Assembly: GCF_037975245.1 (NCBI RefSeq)
Contig: NC_092579.1
Location: 29,907,666 to 29,971,665 of the forward strand
From: Apostichopus japonicus
Taxonomy: Eukaryota > Echinodermata > Holothuroidea > Aspidochirotida > Stichopodidae
Reading direction: 5' to 3'
Length of the DNA: 64,000 bases
A program made the translations under genes and the position numbers. Of this stretch, positions 39,502-54,600 are shown one piece after another. The notes under the pieces were generated by a model. It saw only the letters and a program-made list of their open reading frames with translations. It had not been told where the DNA came from and did not search any database. The stretch's first letter is position 1. The number at the start of each line of letters is the position of its first letter.

Positions 39502-42500
39502 AACACCATTTTACAAGTTTTAAAGCGTCAGAAGATCTGTTAAACAAAGACCAAAATATAAGAATCTAATAAATCTGAGTGCGCACATTATGCTGAAAGC
39601 CATGTAAATTATTGTTATTTCATAACATCATGTAATATATCTTTGTGCTGTCTCTTATGAAAATATTATGTATATTGTCTAATGAACTCGACTTTTTAAT
39701 ATATTTGTTTTCTAATATATTTTGCTGTAGTGAAACGTAGGCCTATTTATTGACAATAACGATTAAATATGAAAGCAGAAAAAAATTGACATTTTCACAT
39801 TATAGTGCGCTCTTAGTAGCATCTTAATAACAAGTTGCAACTATTGTTTATTCACGAAAGTACAGTGCGCTGTGTCAATTTGACCTATATATTCTAGAAA
39901 AACACAGATATATACACGTTTGGATGTTTTATTATTCTTTGTTTCAATTTTGTTCTTCCGCTGTAGAAAATCAAAAACAACTTTCGCGGTACGATTGATA
40001 TAAGGCATAATTTCACAACTATATAAATTCGTTCTCCAATCATGATGTACCAATTGAGAACATATCGATTTTTTTATTTTATGTAGGCCTATACAATGCA
40101 GAATTCTCAGTTTTTCCCATTGAAAATCTGTCGTGTCTACAATATATTGATTGTATTCATATTTAGTCAAGGTTGACATACATTCATTCCATATATGACA
40201 TTCAGCTCTTGTTTATGGACGAGGTCAATGTCATTCTCTCGAGTGTTCAAAGGCTATCTCTCTTTTTTCTTCTTTTTTTTTGCATCTCTTTTATTTCATG
40301 CCTTTCTTTACAAACTTCCATATTTTTTTTTATTACATATGAACAGTATATGGTATTTACAAAGAAAAAGTCTTACAACTTTCTCTTAGTAGTGAACTAT
40401 TGCTCCATACACAGACAGAAAACCTTAAGGTGTGAGCAAGAAAACAAAGGGAATGATGCACAGTACCGCAAATCCAAAGCAATTGAAGAAAGACTTGCAC
40501 TTTCTCAATCATTTCAAGTGACTCTTGTTTGGTGAGAATGAAGAGTTCAACCTCAAAATATGAAGTTTATCTTAAAATAGAAAGTCATTGCATCGGGAAC
40601 TACGGCCCTGTTCTTGCGGTTAAATAAATAGATCTTAAAATTGATTGCATAACAAAGACGTTGATAGGACTGTTCATTTGAACTAAATCTCCGAAAGTTT
40701 ACAATTAATTCATATTCATGACACTTTTCTTTCAAACAGTACAATGTTCTCCTAAACATTCTCAGGATAGCTCCTTTCCGTCAATGCACATTAGGTCAAA
40801 AATATTTAAAGTTTGGTCCCCATTTGCCACTCTGAAAGTGACCAAATCCGCGCCACGTATTCACGGTGTCTCCTTAACAGCATCATTATAAAAACCAATG
40901 TCTTACAGCATTGAAAATCTCTTCAATGGTGTACGTCTACTGTCTTTTCTAAATTACCGCGTTAATCGTTTTTAAATAGCGCCCTGTATTTTCTATCCGG
41001 TTTCAAAAACCGCCCTGATTTGTAAAGAACTAAAACTTTTCTGTAATCAAACTGGATTTGCTGGACTTCCTATAGGGCAGCTGATTGTATAGTACGACTC
41101 AGTATAGGAACCACTGATGACATTGGAAGGTTAGCCCGCTGAGGAAGAACGCATAATTAAACAGGCCTGGTGAATTTTGCATGCCAATTTACTAGCATTG
41201 CGCTTTTCGATATATTGATAGTTGAAATTGTCGCAGTGTGTACCATATGTGAATGAAGCAAACTGGTGTGATGGCATATAGTTACACGCTGACAAGAATA
41301 TGTGTTTTTTTTTTTTAATCTTTCACTTTAGCCTTTGACCTTGGATTTGAACATAGGAATTGCAAGAATACAATTTTCAAGAAAGGTTGCCTAGAACAAT
41401 GTTCCTCTTTCATCAGCCAAAAATAATTGTTTACATCGGCTATACTATTAATTGAACAATAATAGTTATGGAACTGCATTTTTTGTTTGTTTTTGGATTA
41501 ACCGAATAAGCAGTTAATATCTCACTCATTAAAACAGCTAAATGATTACAAATATTCATTAGATAGAACTTGCTGGACTGGGCGGGTATGAAAAGGGGAA
41601 GTGACGTCATCATCAAATTTGTCATTCACATTACCGTGCAGTCTTACGGCGAGTCTCTTGAAAAACAGACCCTAGAGATTTTTTCGTTCTGAAGAATTAC
41701 AAGTCGAAAAACGCAACCGTAATTATAGGGCCAAAAGTCGTCGGGTCCAAAATGTTCCAATCCGTGTAAACCTATACCAATATCTGTTATACAGACATGG
41801 GACATGAATTAATGTATCTACTTTTTTTCGTACATAAACCATTTTTCATACTTTAGCTTATTCGGAAATGAAAACGGCTAAGTTTGGGACACATAAGCCT
41901 ATCAAAGTTCTGACGCGTATTTAGTTAATCAAAATAGCTTTTTGCCGCTACTGTACGTGTTGTCACGACAATGCTGTAGTATACTTTTTAAATTTACCAA
42001 ACCTAAAGTTACTGAGCTCCTTGATCAACCAATCCGAATACTCTCCTAGCGAGAAATTATTGATTGAATTTATTTGTAAAATTTCGCCGCATATTGAAAG
42101 TATATCAAATCTAATGATTTAAACGTGCACAATTCTTGACTAGATGTATTCTCAAAGTTTCTTGATAGTTGATCATGGTTAACCGTGTGTTTATAGTTTA
42201 TTGATGCATGTGGTCGATATGTTGTCCACGTAGAAACTGTAATCGTCACCGCATACCCAAATAGAACATTGAATCAGACCTCTTTTCAACTACAGCAGCC
42301 TAGCCTAGCATTCATCAGGTGACCACAGTACGAAGGTTGATCCAGCTGTTGTACTTGACGACAACAGGGCCTAAAATTGAGAGACAAATTTGGAATTTTG
42401 AGCCGATATCAAAAAAATCAGCAGAGGATTGGCTATCTCACCTACAATTTAACCAACGTGAAATATCTTTACAAAACATGGACGTTTCTTCTAAACGATA

Positions 42501-42681
42501 CCTTGCCTGTTAAGATAATAAGAGGTTTATCTAACTAACATTACCTACATTGGCCGAACAGTAACACTGCAGTCACCGACTGAGCTTCATTAGACTAATG
42601 TTCCCGTCCGTTACATTTGCTTGTTTAGCTGTTAACAGTTACGGCTGAAGTAAGCGCTTTTCCGATCAAATAGAGAACAAC
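39502..42681. other. Gene-free stretch before TMEM104
   Basis: Short unrelated frames only. One CRE-like TGACGTCA at about 41,602. The last few hundred bases must hold the TMEM104 promoter and 5' untranslated region; no TATA box is obvious. Confidence 0.4.
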
Positions 42682-45600
42682 ATGGCAGGACCAGTTACAG
42701 ATTCTGGCGATGGATACAGTCCATGGGTAAGCCTCACTTCATTGATAACTATACCAAAAGCTCTGTTACGAAGTTAGGGCCTTGCTACAGATTGTAGCCA
42801 AATTCTAACGTTAGCCTACGTGAGCCTAGTTTTTGTTAGGCTAGACCTACTGTAGACCAAGCTTAACCATGGTGACTTCGGTAAGGTGACAAGACGTCCC
42901 AGATTTTCGGGGACAATCCCCGATTTAAATGTATTCTTCCTGGATTAACAAGTGCCCCCCAAAAAACTGTCCAGATTTAACAATCTTGAAGAACTTTTCT
43001 CTCAAAGGGGACAGGGACACCCCTCCCCTAACTCATTCCCCAGGCCACACATTCCACCTTCGAAATTTTGTCCCAAATTCAGCACTATTTAAAAAATATG
43101 GTCACCTAACATAGTTAACAACAAGACATATTCACATAGCCTTAACTTAGGCTATATGTGAAGCCTTAGTTGGGCTACGTTTATAATAGAAATGTCCTAC
43201 TCTAACAATGATGATTTGGGGGCCTACTGTCTGCCACAGTTACATTTTCTGCCATAGAAAAACATTAGTCTCTAGCAAGAAAATGCACTTGCCGCCATTT
43301 CGTAAAGCACCATTCACAATAACGGATTACAGCTTACCTTTGTGTAAGGCAAGATGATGTATGTTAAAAGACTAAAACAAAGTATGGTGTGTACGGTAAC
43401 TTCACATGTCCCCGAAATATGTGTACTGTGTTATACATGTAGTTGCACTGATAGTCAATATGGTTGCAGTGTTTGTAAATAAAAATGTAACCGCTGTTTC
43501 AATCCCAATTTTAATCTACCAAGCCTTGGCGGAATGGCCAAACTTGGAAACAAGGATACATAGTTTTTGTATTTCGAGACACTTTCAAGGATTACTCCAC
43601 GCATTAGCCGAGATGAGTATAATCTTTCTATTTCTGGCGGAATCTGGTCAAACCATCAATGAAATCGTCTAGCTTAAGGACAGAACTAAACCACTGAGCA
43701 TATCAGCCAGATCACCATGACCGCTATGAAAATTTACCGTAAATACCATCATATTAATATTACAGAACACTGGCTACTTTTTTTGTGGGGGGGGGGGGCA
43801 GGGCATTATTTAAATATAGAATGTAATGATTTTTTTTGTTCATTTAGAACAAGTTTTTATCAGAGACTAATTAATTCATTAATAGTCCCCAACTCTGTGT
43901 GTGAAAAATCTTACACATGAAGATGTATTGTTTATGAGGCTAATTATGGTATATAGTTATGTCATTGGTAATCTTCAGTGGCCAGTTATTACAACAGAAT
44001 TGACATTCAGATCTTCCAATCTTCAACGTATTGAATGTTGTGATAAATTTCTCCTTGATTATGTTATGTCCTCGACCAACTTATGACGTCAATCTAATTG
44101 ATATATGAGTCAGGCAAGGTATGTGAAGGGACCCAGTTCATCAATGCTGTGGAATATTGGAGTTTACACATGTTGAGAGGAAGAACATCCTGTAACCTTG
44201 GCTGTGAAAAATTTGAAGGTTGTATCAAAGGTCCCGAATCAGAATTGCAGTATGATATGAGCTACAAATCAATTAATTGGTTTTCCGACCTTTTTCCGAC
44301 CTTTCAGACCACTCGTTTTCAGACCTTCTTCAATTGTTTTACCTCTTTTTTAATTCTTTAATTTAAACATTCCTCAATGTCTGCGACTGATTTTGAGTGT
44401 CGTCTGAACCTCAAAAAATAAAGAGAAATACTTTTCCAGAATTCAAAGCAATTTTCAACTTTCAGGATCGCAAACAAACTTGATTTTGAATCAGTTTGAG
44501 CTGTATCATCAGCAGTCTGCAGGTTTGTCGTGGATCCCCCAACCCCCCCCCCCCCATGTATTCTAATGTACCCAAATCTATGGAGAACCTTGCTTGCAAA
44601 GAAATTTCTCATGAGACTCTTTCTTCATCACTGCAAGCACTGGATAAGCTAATGAAACACATCTGATAAAGTCATTTATCAAAGAAAGAAAATACTCAAC
44701 ATGTAGTAGCCTGTAGATTCCATCCAGTTCTGCCACAAATAAAAGTTGAAATCTTACAAACAATACTTACATAAATCATCTCATTGGAAACTTCTCTTTC
44801 ATATGTTATGTAATAACATTCATATAGCTTCACACTCCAGTATAATGATATGATATGTTAGTTTAATACTCACATTCATGTTAACAGAATTTTCCAATTA
44901 ATGACCAAACTGTCACACTTACGTGCAACAAGATTTTCCGACACAGGATTCTAGTATTTGTAACGTTCATTTTTGGTGATAATAAAAATGTATATATTTT
45001 TTACTGGTAAGCTGTTGGTAATATTTCTATGTTATTCTAATAAATACTTTTGGTTTATTAACTTTATATAAAGGTAAGGTAGGAATAATAATAATAATCA
45101 GGCAGCGATGTTTACGACGCTTCAGTGACCTCAAACGTGGGAGAAACCTGCATGGGCTTATGGGTTACAACTCATGTCGGGTGGCTCCAAATTCAACATT
45201 TTAACTCAACTTTTGACTCCTTTCAATTTAGAAAGTCATTTCAAATGAGGAGAACAGTAGTTTGCTCTTGGATGAAAAACCCACCTTGTATAACCCAGCT
45301 GGGGATCGAACCCGAAACCTCATGCTGGCTAAGCTTCATTGCTTCAAATGATAATTATATGTACAGTACAGTAAAGTTGAGTAAACCCTAATGCACTTTA
45401 GATTAACCATAAGTTTGCAGGAAGGAAGTGTTAATTCAAGGTTCTTTAAAAACTCTGACAAAGGCTAGCTAGATATTAAAGTACCATTGATTTTTTTGGT
45501 TCAATATCTGGATTGTTCTGTTCCATACAGCATATTGTACTGTACTGTACACTGCCTAAATGAATAATGAAGTGTAGTAGTTGTATGCTGTGTTCAACTA

Positions 45601-48600
45601 ATTGTTCAAGTTCTATGTTACAATATTGATTTTCTGGCTAGTTCAGCTCAATATTGATCAATGTTTAGTAGTAATAGAACTCTGTTTATTACATATGTAC
45701 AATTTTTGTTGTTTTGTCAAATTTTGCTCAGAATGATGATCATGATAACAAAGAATTAAATGACTTATTTCCCCTCCCCCCCCCCCCTCCCTGGTTAATA
45801 ATACAGTCAATAGAGATACTGGTTCTGCTTCATTCTACATTATATCAACTAGCATATACAGTGTGTATAGAACTACCAACTTAAGTACATGTATGTATCA
45901 ATTCCAGATTGTTTCTAGCAGACGGCTCTCAGTTTGTTTCCTTGTGCGCAGTGCTAAAACTGTTACAAGTCTGCAACAGTACTGTACTACTGTAATGAGC
46001 AAAAGAGCAGCTCAAGTCATGACTGTCCACTGATGAAGGAATGAGGTCCTATCGCTACCACAAAGTGATTGTCTCACGAAAAATAGGAGGCATTTTAATA
46101 CGTGATACTGTTGATAAAGAAGCTGTGAAACAAACAATGACTGTATAATTAGACTGAAGGCCAAACCCGAATTTGGAAAGGAAACAGCATTGTATCATAA
46201 ATATGCACAGATATATGTAGGAAATGGTACTAAAGAATAAAGACCTTGTAGAAATGAAAGAAAAGTACTTGATAGCTTCCTTAATAAAGGGAATCCGGGA
46301 TCTTATTGATGAATACAGGTTGTACGTACAGCAAGCCAACAACTGTACTTTTGTACATTAATAGCAAATGTTGTTTTCAGGTAATCACAGTTACAGTACT
46401 GAACTACTGTACTTAGCCTCCATTGGATGTGTATACTGTGTACATACAGTACAGCAAAGCAACATGTACAGTACAGCAAAGTAACACATACAGTACAGCA
46501 AAGTAACACATGCAGTGCAGCAAAGCAACACATGCAGTACAGCAAAGCAACACATGCAGTACAGCAAAGTAACACATGCAGTACAGCAAAGTAACACATG
46601 CAGTACAGCAAAGTAACACATGCAGTACAGCAAAGTAACACATGCAGTACAGCAAAGTAACACATGCAGTACAGCAAAGCAACACATGCAGTACAGCAAA
46701 GTAACACATGCAGTACAGCAAAGTAACACATGCAGTACAGCAAAGTAACACATGCAGTACAGCAAAGTAACACATGCAGTACAGCAAAGCAACACATGCA
46801 GTACAGCAAAGTGACACATGCAGTACAGCAAAGTGACACATGCAGTACAGCAAAGTGACACATGCAGTACAGCAAAGTAACACATTCAGTAGTACAGCAA
46901 AGTAACAAAGAATGAGGTCAGGGAATAATTTATCTGGTATTGCATCCTAAAATGCTATGCAAAGTTGGTCAAATTATGATACAAGTCCAAAGATCCATCA
47001 CACTTTTTTCTTACACATGAACCATAGAGACAAAATTCAGAGCCTGCAAATACTGCTACACTAAATTTGAACACTAAATTATTCTCTGAAGGTGTTTATT
47101 TATATGTAGGGGGAATGTACAGTAATGTCATGTGCTTTATCATTCATACTAATAACAGGGAAAGTACTATATTTAATATAGCTATATACATGTACACAAT
47201 ATTATACTTCTTCTGATTATGTCTATGTTCAGCACGGTTTTCAAAACTTAGTATATATTCGGAATGCTCAGTTCTGCACATTTACAACTTAAAAAACTAC
47301 TTTGGTCTTCCCTTCTGGCTATTGTTTGATTTGTGCATATATACTGGTTAATTTGTAACTACCATTTATAGGTTTGTTTGTTGGTTGGTTGTTTGTGATT
47401 GCTTTAATCTTGTTTAGGTCACACGGGAAGGTCACTTGATCCATGAGAATGGTTCAAGTAATGGCCATCAGTGGTGTTGCCTCTCCCCCCTCCCCCTCAT
47501 TTGTTGTGACTGGTTAATGAAAAATTATTTTAAAGTTCAGTTTACAGTAGATGTAGGGACTGATAAGACATGTGTTAGCACAATCACAATATTACCCTTA
47601 TGACAATCATTAAAATATGTATTCACTCATAATAGTTTTATTTTTTCCCCCATAATTCTTGATGTTGGGACATACTGTACATGTGTGTTCAAAGTTCACA
47701 GGGGTGGCCAGTGAATTTTGCCCTCAAAGCCTCGAAATATAGCGAGTATGTTTTCATGAGGGCTATTTTGGGTTTCACAAGGGCTATTTTAGCTCAATAG
47801 ACTTTTCTTGCTTTTTTCAAAAAGCTGTTAAATCAGTCATTTTGTGACATACATGTAGAGCACGTGCATGTAGATGAACTGTACTGTATGAGAAACAACA
47901 CTCTCATAGCCTAACGGTATGCAGTCTATTGTGAACTGTATAGGATTATAAAATGTACTATTATTTATACTGTACATGTAATTTAAAAATAATGGTCTTC
48001 AATCGGTCAAATTTCAGTAGCTTGTGCTGCTTCCTGGATAAAGAACACAGTCCAACTCTTACTTTCTCCACTCAAAATTCAAATCCTTACAATCTCTCAG
48101 ATTCTAAAGATTTAGCAAGTCCGATGCCACCTTTATTTGCCGTATATTTGTAGCTGCATCACATTGTCAGAAGGTAACGGTATCGATCCAGGAGTTTTTA
48201 CCGTCGTTCAGCCTCTTTGGCTACCAAGTGCTGAAAAGTTCATTTAGTCTAACTTACTGTTCTCTACTCTTCTCAACTGAAATGTCTGCTTTTCTGTTAC
48301 TTTTCTTCTCATATATCCATTATTTTATTTTTTTATTTTTTTTGTCAGGTTGGGCTGATTTACATCTTCAACCTGATCGTTGGGACCGGGGCGTTGACGA
48401 TGCCTCTAGCGTTCAGCCAAGCTGGTTGGCTTACAAGTATCGTAATTATCTGTTTATTAGCTTTTGCTGGGTGAGTATATATTAACTGGGCACCTGGATA
48501 ATAGCTAATATTTATCATGATTTGTAACGATATCTTTGAAATTTGATTACTTTACATGCTGTGGTGCAGTCATGCTACTACTGTACACAGCTAGGGTACT

Positions 48601-51600
48601 ATTATTTCAGACCAGGTAGTTTATACAAACTGTGTTAGATCTTGGTATAGAATGTCTGTATCAACCGTACAGTTTGTTGTACAATTTCGCATACGCAGTA
48701 ACAAAAGTTCAGGGTGAGTGTAGTTTTATATGTAATCGAGTGTATTAACTAAATCAAAACGATTTTTGAGTCTCTATTTGAGGAATTGGTTGTAAAAATA
48801 ACTAGCTATGTGTAAGGCATAGACTCTCACGAAACAAATGTAAGAACACAAACTTAAATCACTGTAGGCCTTTCTCTACTTAGACCAGTTCGATAATTCC
48901 ATGTCAGAGTTTAGCTATGCTCTTGCGGTCACTGATTGTAAACCAATACTTTTATAGGTTGGTGTTTGAAAATTTTCTTCCCAAGATCAAGCTCATGCAG
49001 GTTCTCTCTTTAAACTTTGGTTTGGAAATAATAAATTATATATATTTTTTTGGCCCCGCAGGTTTGTCAATGCGACTTTCGTTATTGTAAACCAATACTT
49101 TTCGGTCCGTGTCTGAAAATTGTCTCCCCAAGATCAAGCTCATGCGGCCTGTTTAATGCATCATAAAAATTTGTGAAAAGTATTTAAGTTGTAATTACTT
49201 CTCTTTAAACTTTGTTTGAAAACAAAAAATTATATTTTGGTTTGAACGCAATTTTGTTGTTTTTCTTCTCGCAGGTTTGTCAATGCGACTTTCGTTATAG
49301 AAGCAATGGCGGCAGCAAACGCCATCATCAAACATAAGCGCAAAGTAAGAAAGAAAGAGGTACGGTCATCCGCTGGTATAAGGCAACAATTTGAGTTTGA
49401 ACATTGCTGAACCTTCTTAAATACTTCTTACTTCTTTGTTGCATTGGTATCTCTCCAAGTCTCTGCCTCCTTCCAATGGCCCTACTGGCCACCCTCCTGC
49501 CTCCCCCCTTCCCCCTTTTTTACACATATTTGAATTTCTTTTGGGCAAAGTCATTAGACAAATCTGCTGAGTTTCTCATTTAAGACAAAAGGGTCTTTTC
49601 CATTCTTATTTGGAAGTTTAGCTATACAATTATAATTTTCCCAAATATATGATTTTCTAATTTTACATTGTCCATTCACCTTTGACTAATTGCACTTTCT
49701 TCTAATCCAATATTAACTTTGTAACTTTTAGTTCTGGGAGGTGGAATGTTCACATCTCCAAAAAGATGACCCTTACTTCCATACCAGGTCAGTTTTAAAA
49801 CAGACCCTTGGGTCACAGGGGTGGGGGGGGGAGTTATTTTCCATGACTCTTGGAATCGTTCAGCATTTCAGACTTGAATTGCGGCCTTATGGGAAAGACT
49901 GGAAATGAAGTCTGCCTGTCTGTCTATCTGTCTGTGTTACTGAATTTACAGTTTAGGCCAATCCTCAATAGCAAAGACTGCAGTATTAAACAGTCTACAT
50001 TAAAATGTGAGGCCATGTCATGTCCTGTCCATTTAAATGTAGTGGCTTTATTCTTACTTTATTCCTCAGTGGAAATAGTTCAAGAGACATGGACATTATT
50101 GGCTACAGTCACATGAAATAGAAAGTAACTGAGACTGAACTTGGAAAGAATAGTACAAATTTTGACAGCGGGCAAGGTTTCCAGTCCTTCCATTGCATCA
50201 TACATGTATTGCACGTCATTGTATCACTACACACACGCATGTCACAAACCTATGTCATTATTCATTAGTGTTGTTGTTACCTGGGCAGGGTGAGGTGATG
50301 GCTTGGGTGGAAGGGAGGGGATGGGGGGGGAGGAGGTGGACTAGGATGTGGGAGAAAAGGGAGCATTTTCAAACAGAAACATTTGGTGTCAGAGAATAAC
50401 AGGTGTAATGGACCCTTTTTGCACACAGAAGTATTTCTTGTGAGTGTAGTTAACTGTGTGTTGTAGTAGAAAATATATGTTTGGTGGTTTTGTGCAAGTT
50501 TTTTGCTTTGCAATATTACCTGGTGAAATGGATTGCATTGGTGTCTTATCTGAACTTCCTCATAACACAAAAAGGTTGCCTTAGTCTGCAGGCTGCCGTA
50601 TGAATGTGAAAACTACTGTAGTAAGTATACAGTGCTACTAACAAGATGTTGTAGGCCCTCTCGTGTCCCCTTATCAAAAATAAAATTCCTGTTGTGACCC
50701 TTTTCGTGAGCTATTTCCACATTCATCAAAGTAAACCTGTCCCATGTTCATTGCAAGACATTTTTTTCTCCATATAATTCAGGTTTTATAGCATCGTTTC
50801 ACAAGTTTGCAATGTTGTCACATTTAGCATTCAAAATATTTTGCTAAACTTTCCTTTTTTCCCCCCTTTCCTATTCCACATTGTTCCTTTCCTGTAATAG
50901 CCACAAACGTGTCATGCATTTTCAAATATATCGTCATTCACAATTCCCGGACCAGTAAGTTTTTTTGGGGGGGGGGGGGTTACAGTTAATTGGTAAATGT
51001 ACATGATCATTATCACACCGTTACATCATTAGTACCTGGTACTAGCCAGCTGCCACAGAATGCATGCCAGCATCTATGGCAGCCTGCTATTCATATCTCC
51101 TCACTGCTTACACAGACCATGACCAAACTTCACTAACATAGATCTGTTTCCCTGATGACTGACATTGTGGTCATGGGCCTATAGTAAATTATTATTTATA
51201 ATTATAATATATTATAATTAAATTATAATATATAAGTAAATTATAATATATTATAATTATTAATATAGTAAATTAATACACCTCAGCGGCTGGTCACATG
51301 ATGTATCTGAATGCCGTCGGTCAATACTTCAGTTTCACTTTATTTATTTCCAGTATAAATATAAATATTTATAAAAAGGACACCAAAAATTCAAAAAGTA
51401 CATTACGAAAATTGAAGATAAATTAGTAAAAAGTACATTTTAAACATAAAATTAAAATATGAATATTAGTATAGAAAATTAAATATTAAATATTTAAACA
51501 CATTTTCTGAATATTAAAATTACAATAAAAGTTTAACTTTGCCATTTTGGATATATATAGCAGCTTGGTATACAAATGAATATTTGTAAGCACATATTCT

Positions 51601-54600
51601 GTATTTGTGAGTTATTGACTTGTTTCTTAGATTATAGTTAGTCATTTTCAATAGAGATTCAAACATACCAAAATCTCTGTTCTGGTAATGCATTCGGCAT
51701 ACGTCTCGGCTGTATGCCAAGCTATAAAGTGAGACTGAAAAGACAGTATCTGTTAGCACTACCACCTTATTCTTTGTGCTGTGATGCTTCCTGTACAAAG
51801 AAAAGCCTGTTCCTGTACAAAGAAAAACCTGTTCCTGGTCAAAGAAAAAACTGGTTTCCCAGAATCAGAAATAAGAAATGTTGGCTACTATTGCTCTCAT
51901 GTGACAGTAACAGTTTGTTTAAGTTCTGAGTTGCTATATAAGTGATGGAAGATTATGTCCCCCCCCCCAAATTTTTTTTTAATTCATGGTTTCAGTAATG
52001 GACCCTTATGGAGGATGCATGAATATATGCCCCTCCCCCCTCCCTCAAACAAAAATTCTGCCCCTCCAAACAACACTCTGCACCTCCAAATTTGACAAGT
52101 TCTCTTCGTGCCAGTACCAAGTTTTGGAAACGAAAGCTCTTGTGATTTACAAACTTGCTTTCAGTAATGATAATAGTATTTACTAACGAATACTTTCACA
52201 TTCAATCTGCTGATGAAGATAATAATTATATACAACTATAGCGAATCTTATGAGAGATAAATGCTGTGTATATCCGCCTTATCAACAGTTCGTTAATGAA
52301 TATAAACAATGGCGATTCATAATCACTTGAAGCACTAGTACTGAGAACATCGAATGACAATGTCAGTAGAGTCAATAACCTTTGGCATTGTTGGCGTATT
52401 CTTCTCTCCCCCCCCCCCCGGTCCTCAAATATAATCAGTAGTGCCCATCCCTAACCCCCCCCCACCCACAAATAGTCTAGTAGTATGCATTACAGTTGTC
52501 ATTACTCTCAACTATTAACCTCAGATTTTTTTTTTGATTACAGTTAACTACAATGAATATTGACAAAGTGAAGTTTCTCAATATTGATTCATTTAGATGG
52601 ATTTATATTGGTCACATCAGACCGTTACATTGTCACTTTTGATAATTCGTATATTTTCGTGAATTGGTGAGTTTATCGATTCAGGAAATATTAAAAGCAC
52701 CCTCTTCATGCCTGATACTTTGTTTCGGGGTATAGGGTCATTTAGGGAATGTTGTGTATAGGGTGGTGGATTCAATTAGAATGTTACTGTAGATGTTCCT
52801 TGGTCCCGTTAGAAACAGTTCAAGATATTTGAGCAGTAGATTAGCTTCCTTTGGTGAATGTAAAGTAATCCTAACATTAACAAGAGATATCTGTTTACGC
52901 AACCTAATTTGAAAAAATTTGCCAGCATGCATCTGCAGAACTTGTGAGAGAAATAAGTCAAAGATGACGACAGCGTGTGGTGTGATTAGAATTGTTGCAC
53001 AGTGTGTGAGGTTCTGGGTTTGATTCAAAGAAATATTGTCAGATACTGTTACATGACGGTACGATTTTTTAATTACTCCACTGGTAGTTTAATTCCTACG
53101 AGTATGGGAAAGACATCAACTGTTTGCAGCACGAATGAACTGAAACCTGTTTGAGCATGCATGGCATAGTATGGTTTAGTTCCACTAATCTCCTGTAACA
53201 ATATGAATGACTTAATGAAGAGAAACCAAAGAAAACATGGTATTGTAGTGGTGGATGTTATAACATGGAGCTCACACATACTGTAATGTGCCTTAATTAT
53301 ACATGTGTGCGGGTATTGTTTACAGTGTACACAGATAATACGGGCGAATGAGTTACAATGTACATGCGGGCAGGTATTGTAAACAACATACACAGAAAAG
53401 GAAAGAAGCTACTGTATAATACAGGCGAATGAGTTATAATGTACTTGTTAGCATACATCGGTGTTTAAAAGTTTATGGCATTCTTTATGGCATTCTTTAA
53501 ACCATTTCATTGATTTTAGAGTAGTCAGCCTTGAAAAAAAAACACTGAACTTGGCAACCTATTATGTATGCACAGAATCCTGCAAGGTTATTCGAAAAAG
53601 ACAATCAAGACATACAACAGTAGTGTAATGATAGAGCAGTATCACTGATTTCAGGTGTAACAGCTGGGTGGAGTTGAATAAACATGGAGTAAAACTTAAT
53701 GTTGGAACTATATTATCGTCAAAATCATGTTAATTATGCAACTTGAATACTAAACGGGATTTTAATGCTCAATGTTCAATATTTATATATATTTCAATAT
53801 AAATATATATTTCAATATATATATATATATATATATATACTGTTCTTTATGAAGTTACATGAATATTGTCTGTGCACCAATTTGTGGCCAATGCAATTCC
53901 CTAGATGTACAGTGTGTAAAACAATAGTTTCACCATATCATTTTGAAAACAGTTGACTATTGAATGGTACTAGATATTCAGTATTGTATTAAGATCTGTA
54001 AAATAGGATCATTTATACATATACCACTCATGACACCACTTATTTGGAATTTTGCCAAGTAGCTTTCATACCAGAGTAATTGTTTTTCTTGAAAAGCCCT
54101 TGTGAAGTGCAAAGCAAACATTATTAAACTGCAAAGAGTAATTGTGATAATCAAACATTGCTTGTGTTGTTCATTGTATTGCTACTGCAGGCATGTGTTA
54201 GTTACAATGGGCTTCTATTGACTGTGGCCTCAAATTGGCTTTAACAGTCACAATTCAGTCGGAGCCGTTATTTTATTCAGTAATGCATTGTCATGGTTAT
54301 TACGTGTATGTTGATGTGTCAATGGATGTAATAGTGATAATGCTATTTTGTTTTTTTATTAAAAAAAAAAGAACAAAATTTTTGTTAATATTTTCTATTA
54401 AAATGTTGGCCATAACACTACATTGCTCTTTCTTTTGTAATCACCAAAAATATTTCTGTAGCAAGCTAAGCAAGTTAGAAAAACGTGATCTTGTGATTTA
54501 AACCGATTGTGCTACCTTCAATACCAAAATTACACAGAAACGTTACGTCGAAGTTCTGTATGCAAGTGTGAATATTCATGAGGGCTGTTGGGGGGATGGG

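Noticed and set aside
43406-43672. 88-codon hydrophobic frame in TMEM104 intron 1
   Set aside because: No recognised homologue, no splice or codon evidence; chance frame or old transposon piece.
46303-46908. Long Cys/Leu-rich frames on the minus strand
   Set aside because: They are the 22-bp minisatellite read in three frames; no domain or splice support.
49732-49787. Exon-like 56-nt segment with AG and GTCAGT borders in TMEM104 intron 3
   Set aside because: Its length leaves phase 2, and joining it to exon 4 gives an early stop; exon 3 joins exon 4 directly in phase.
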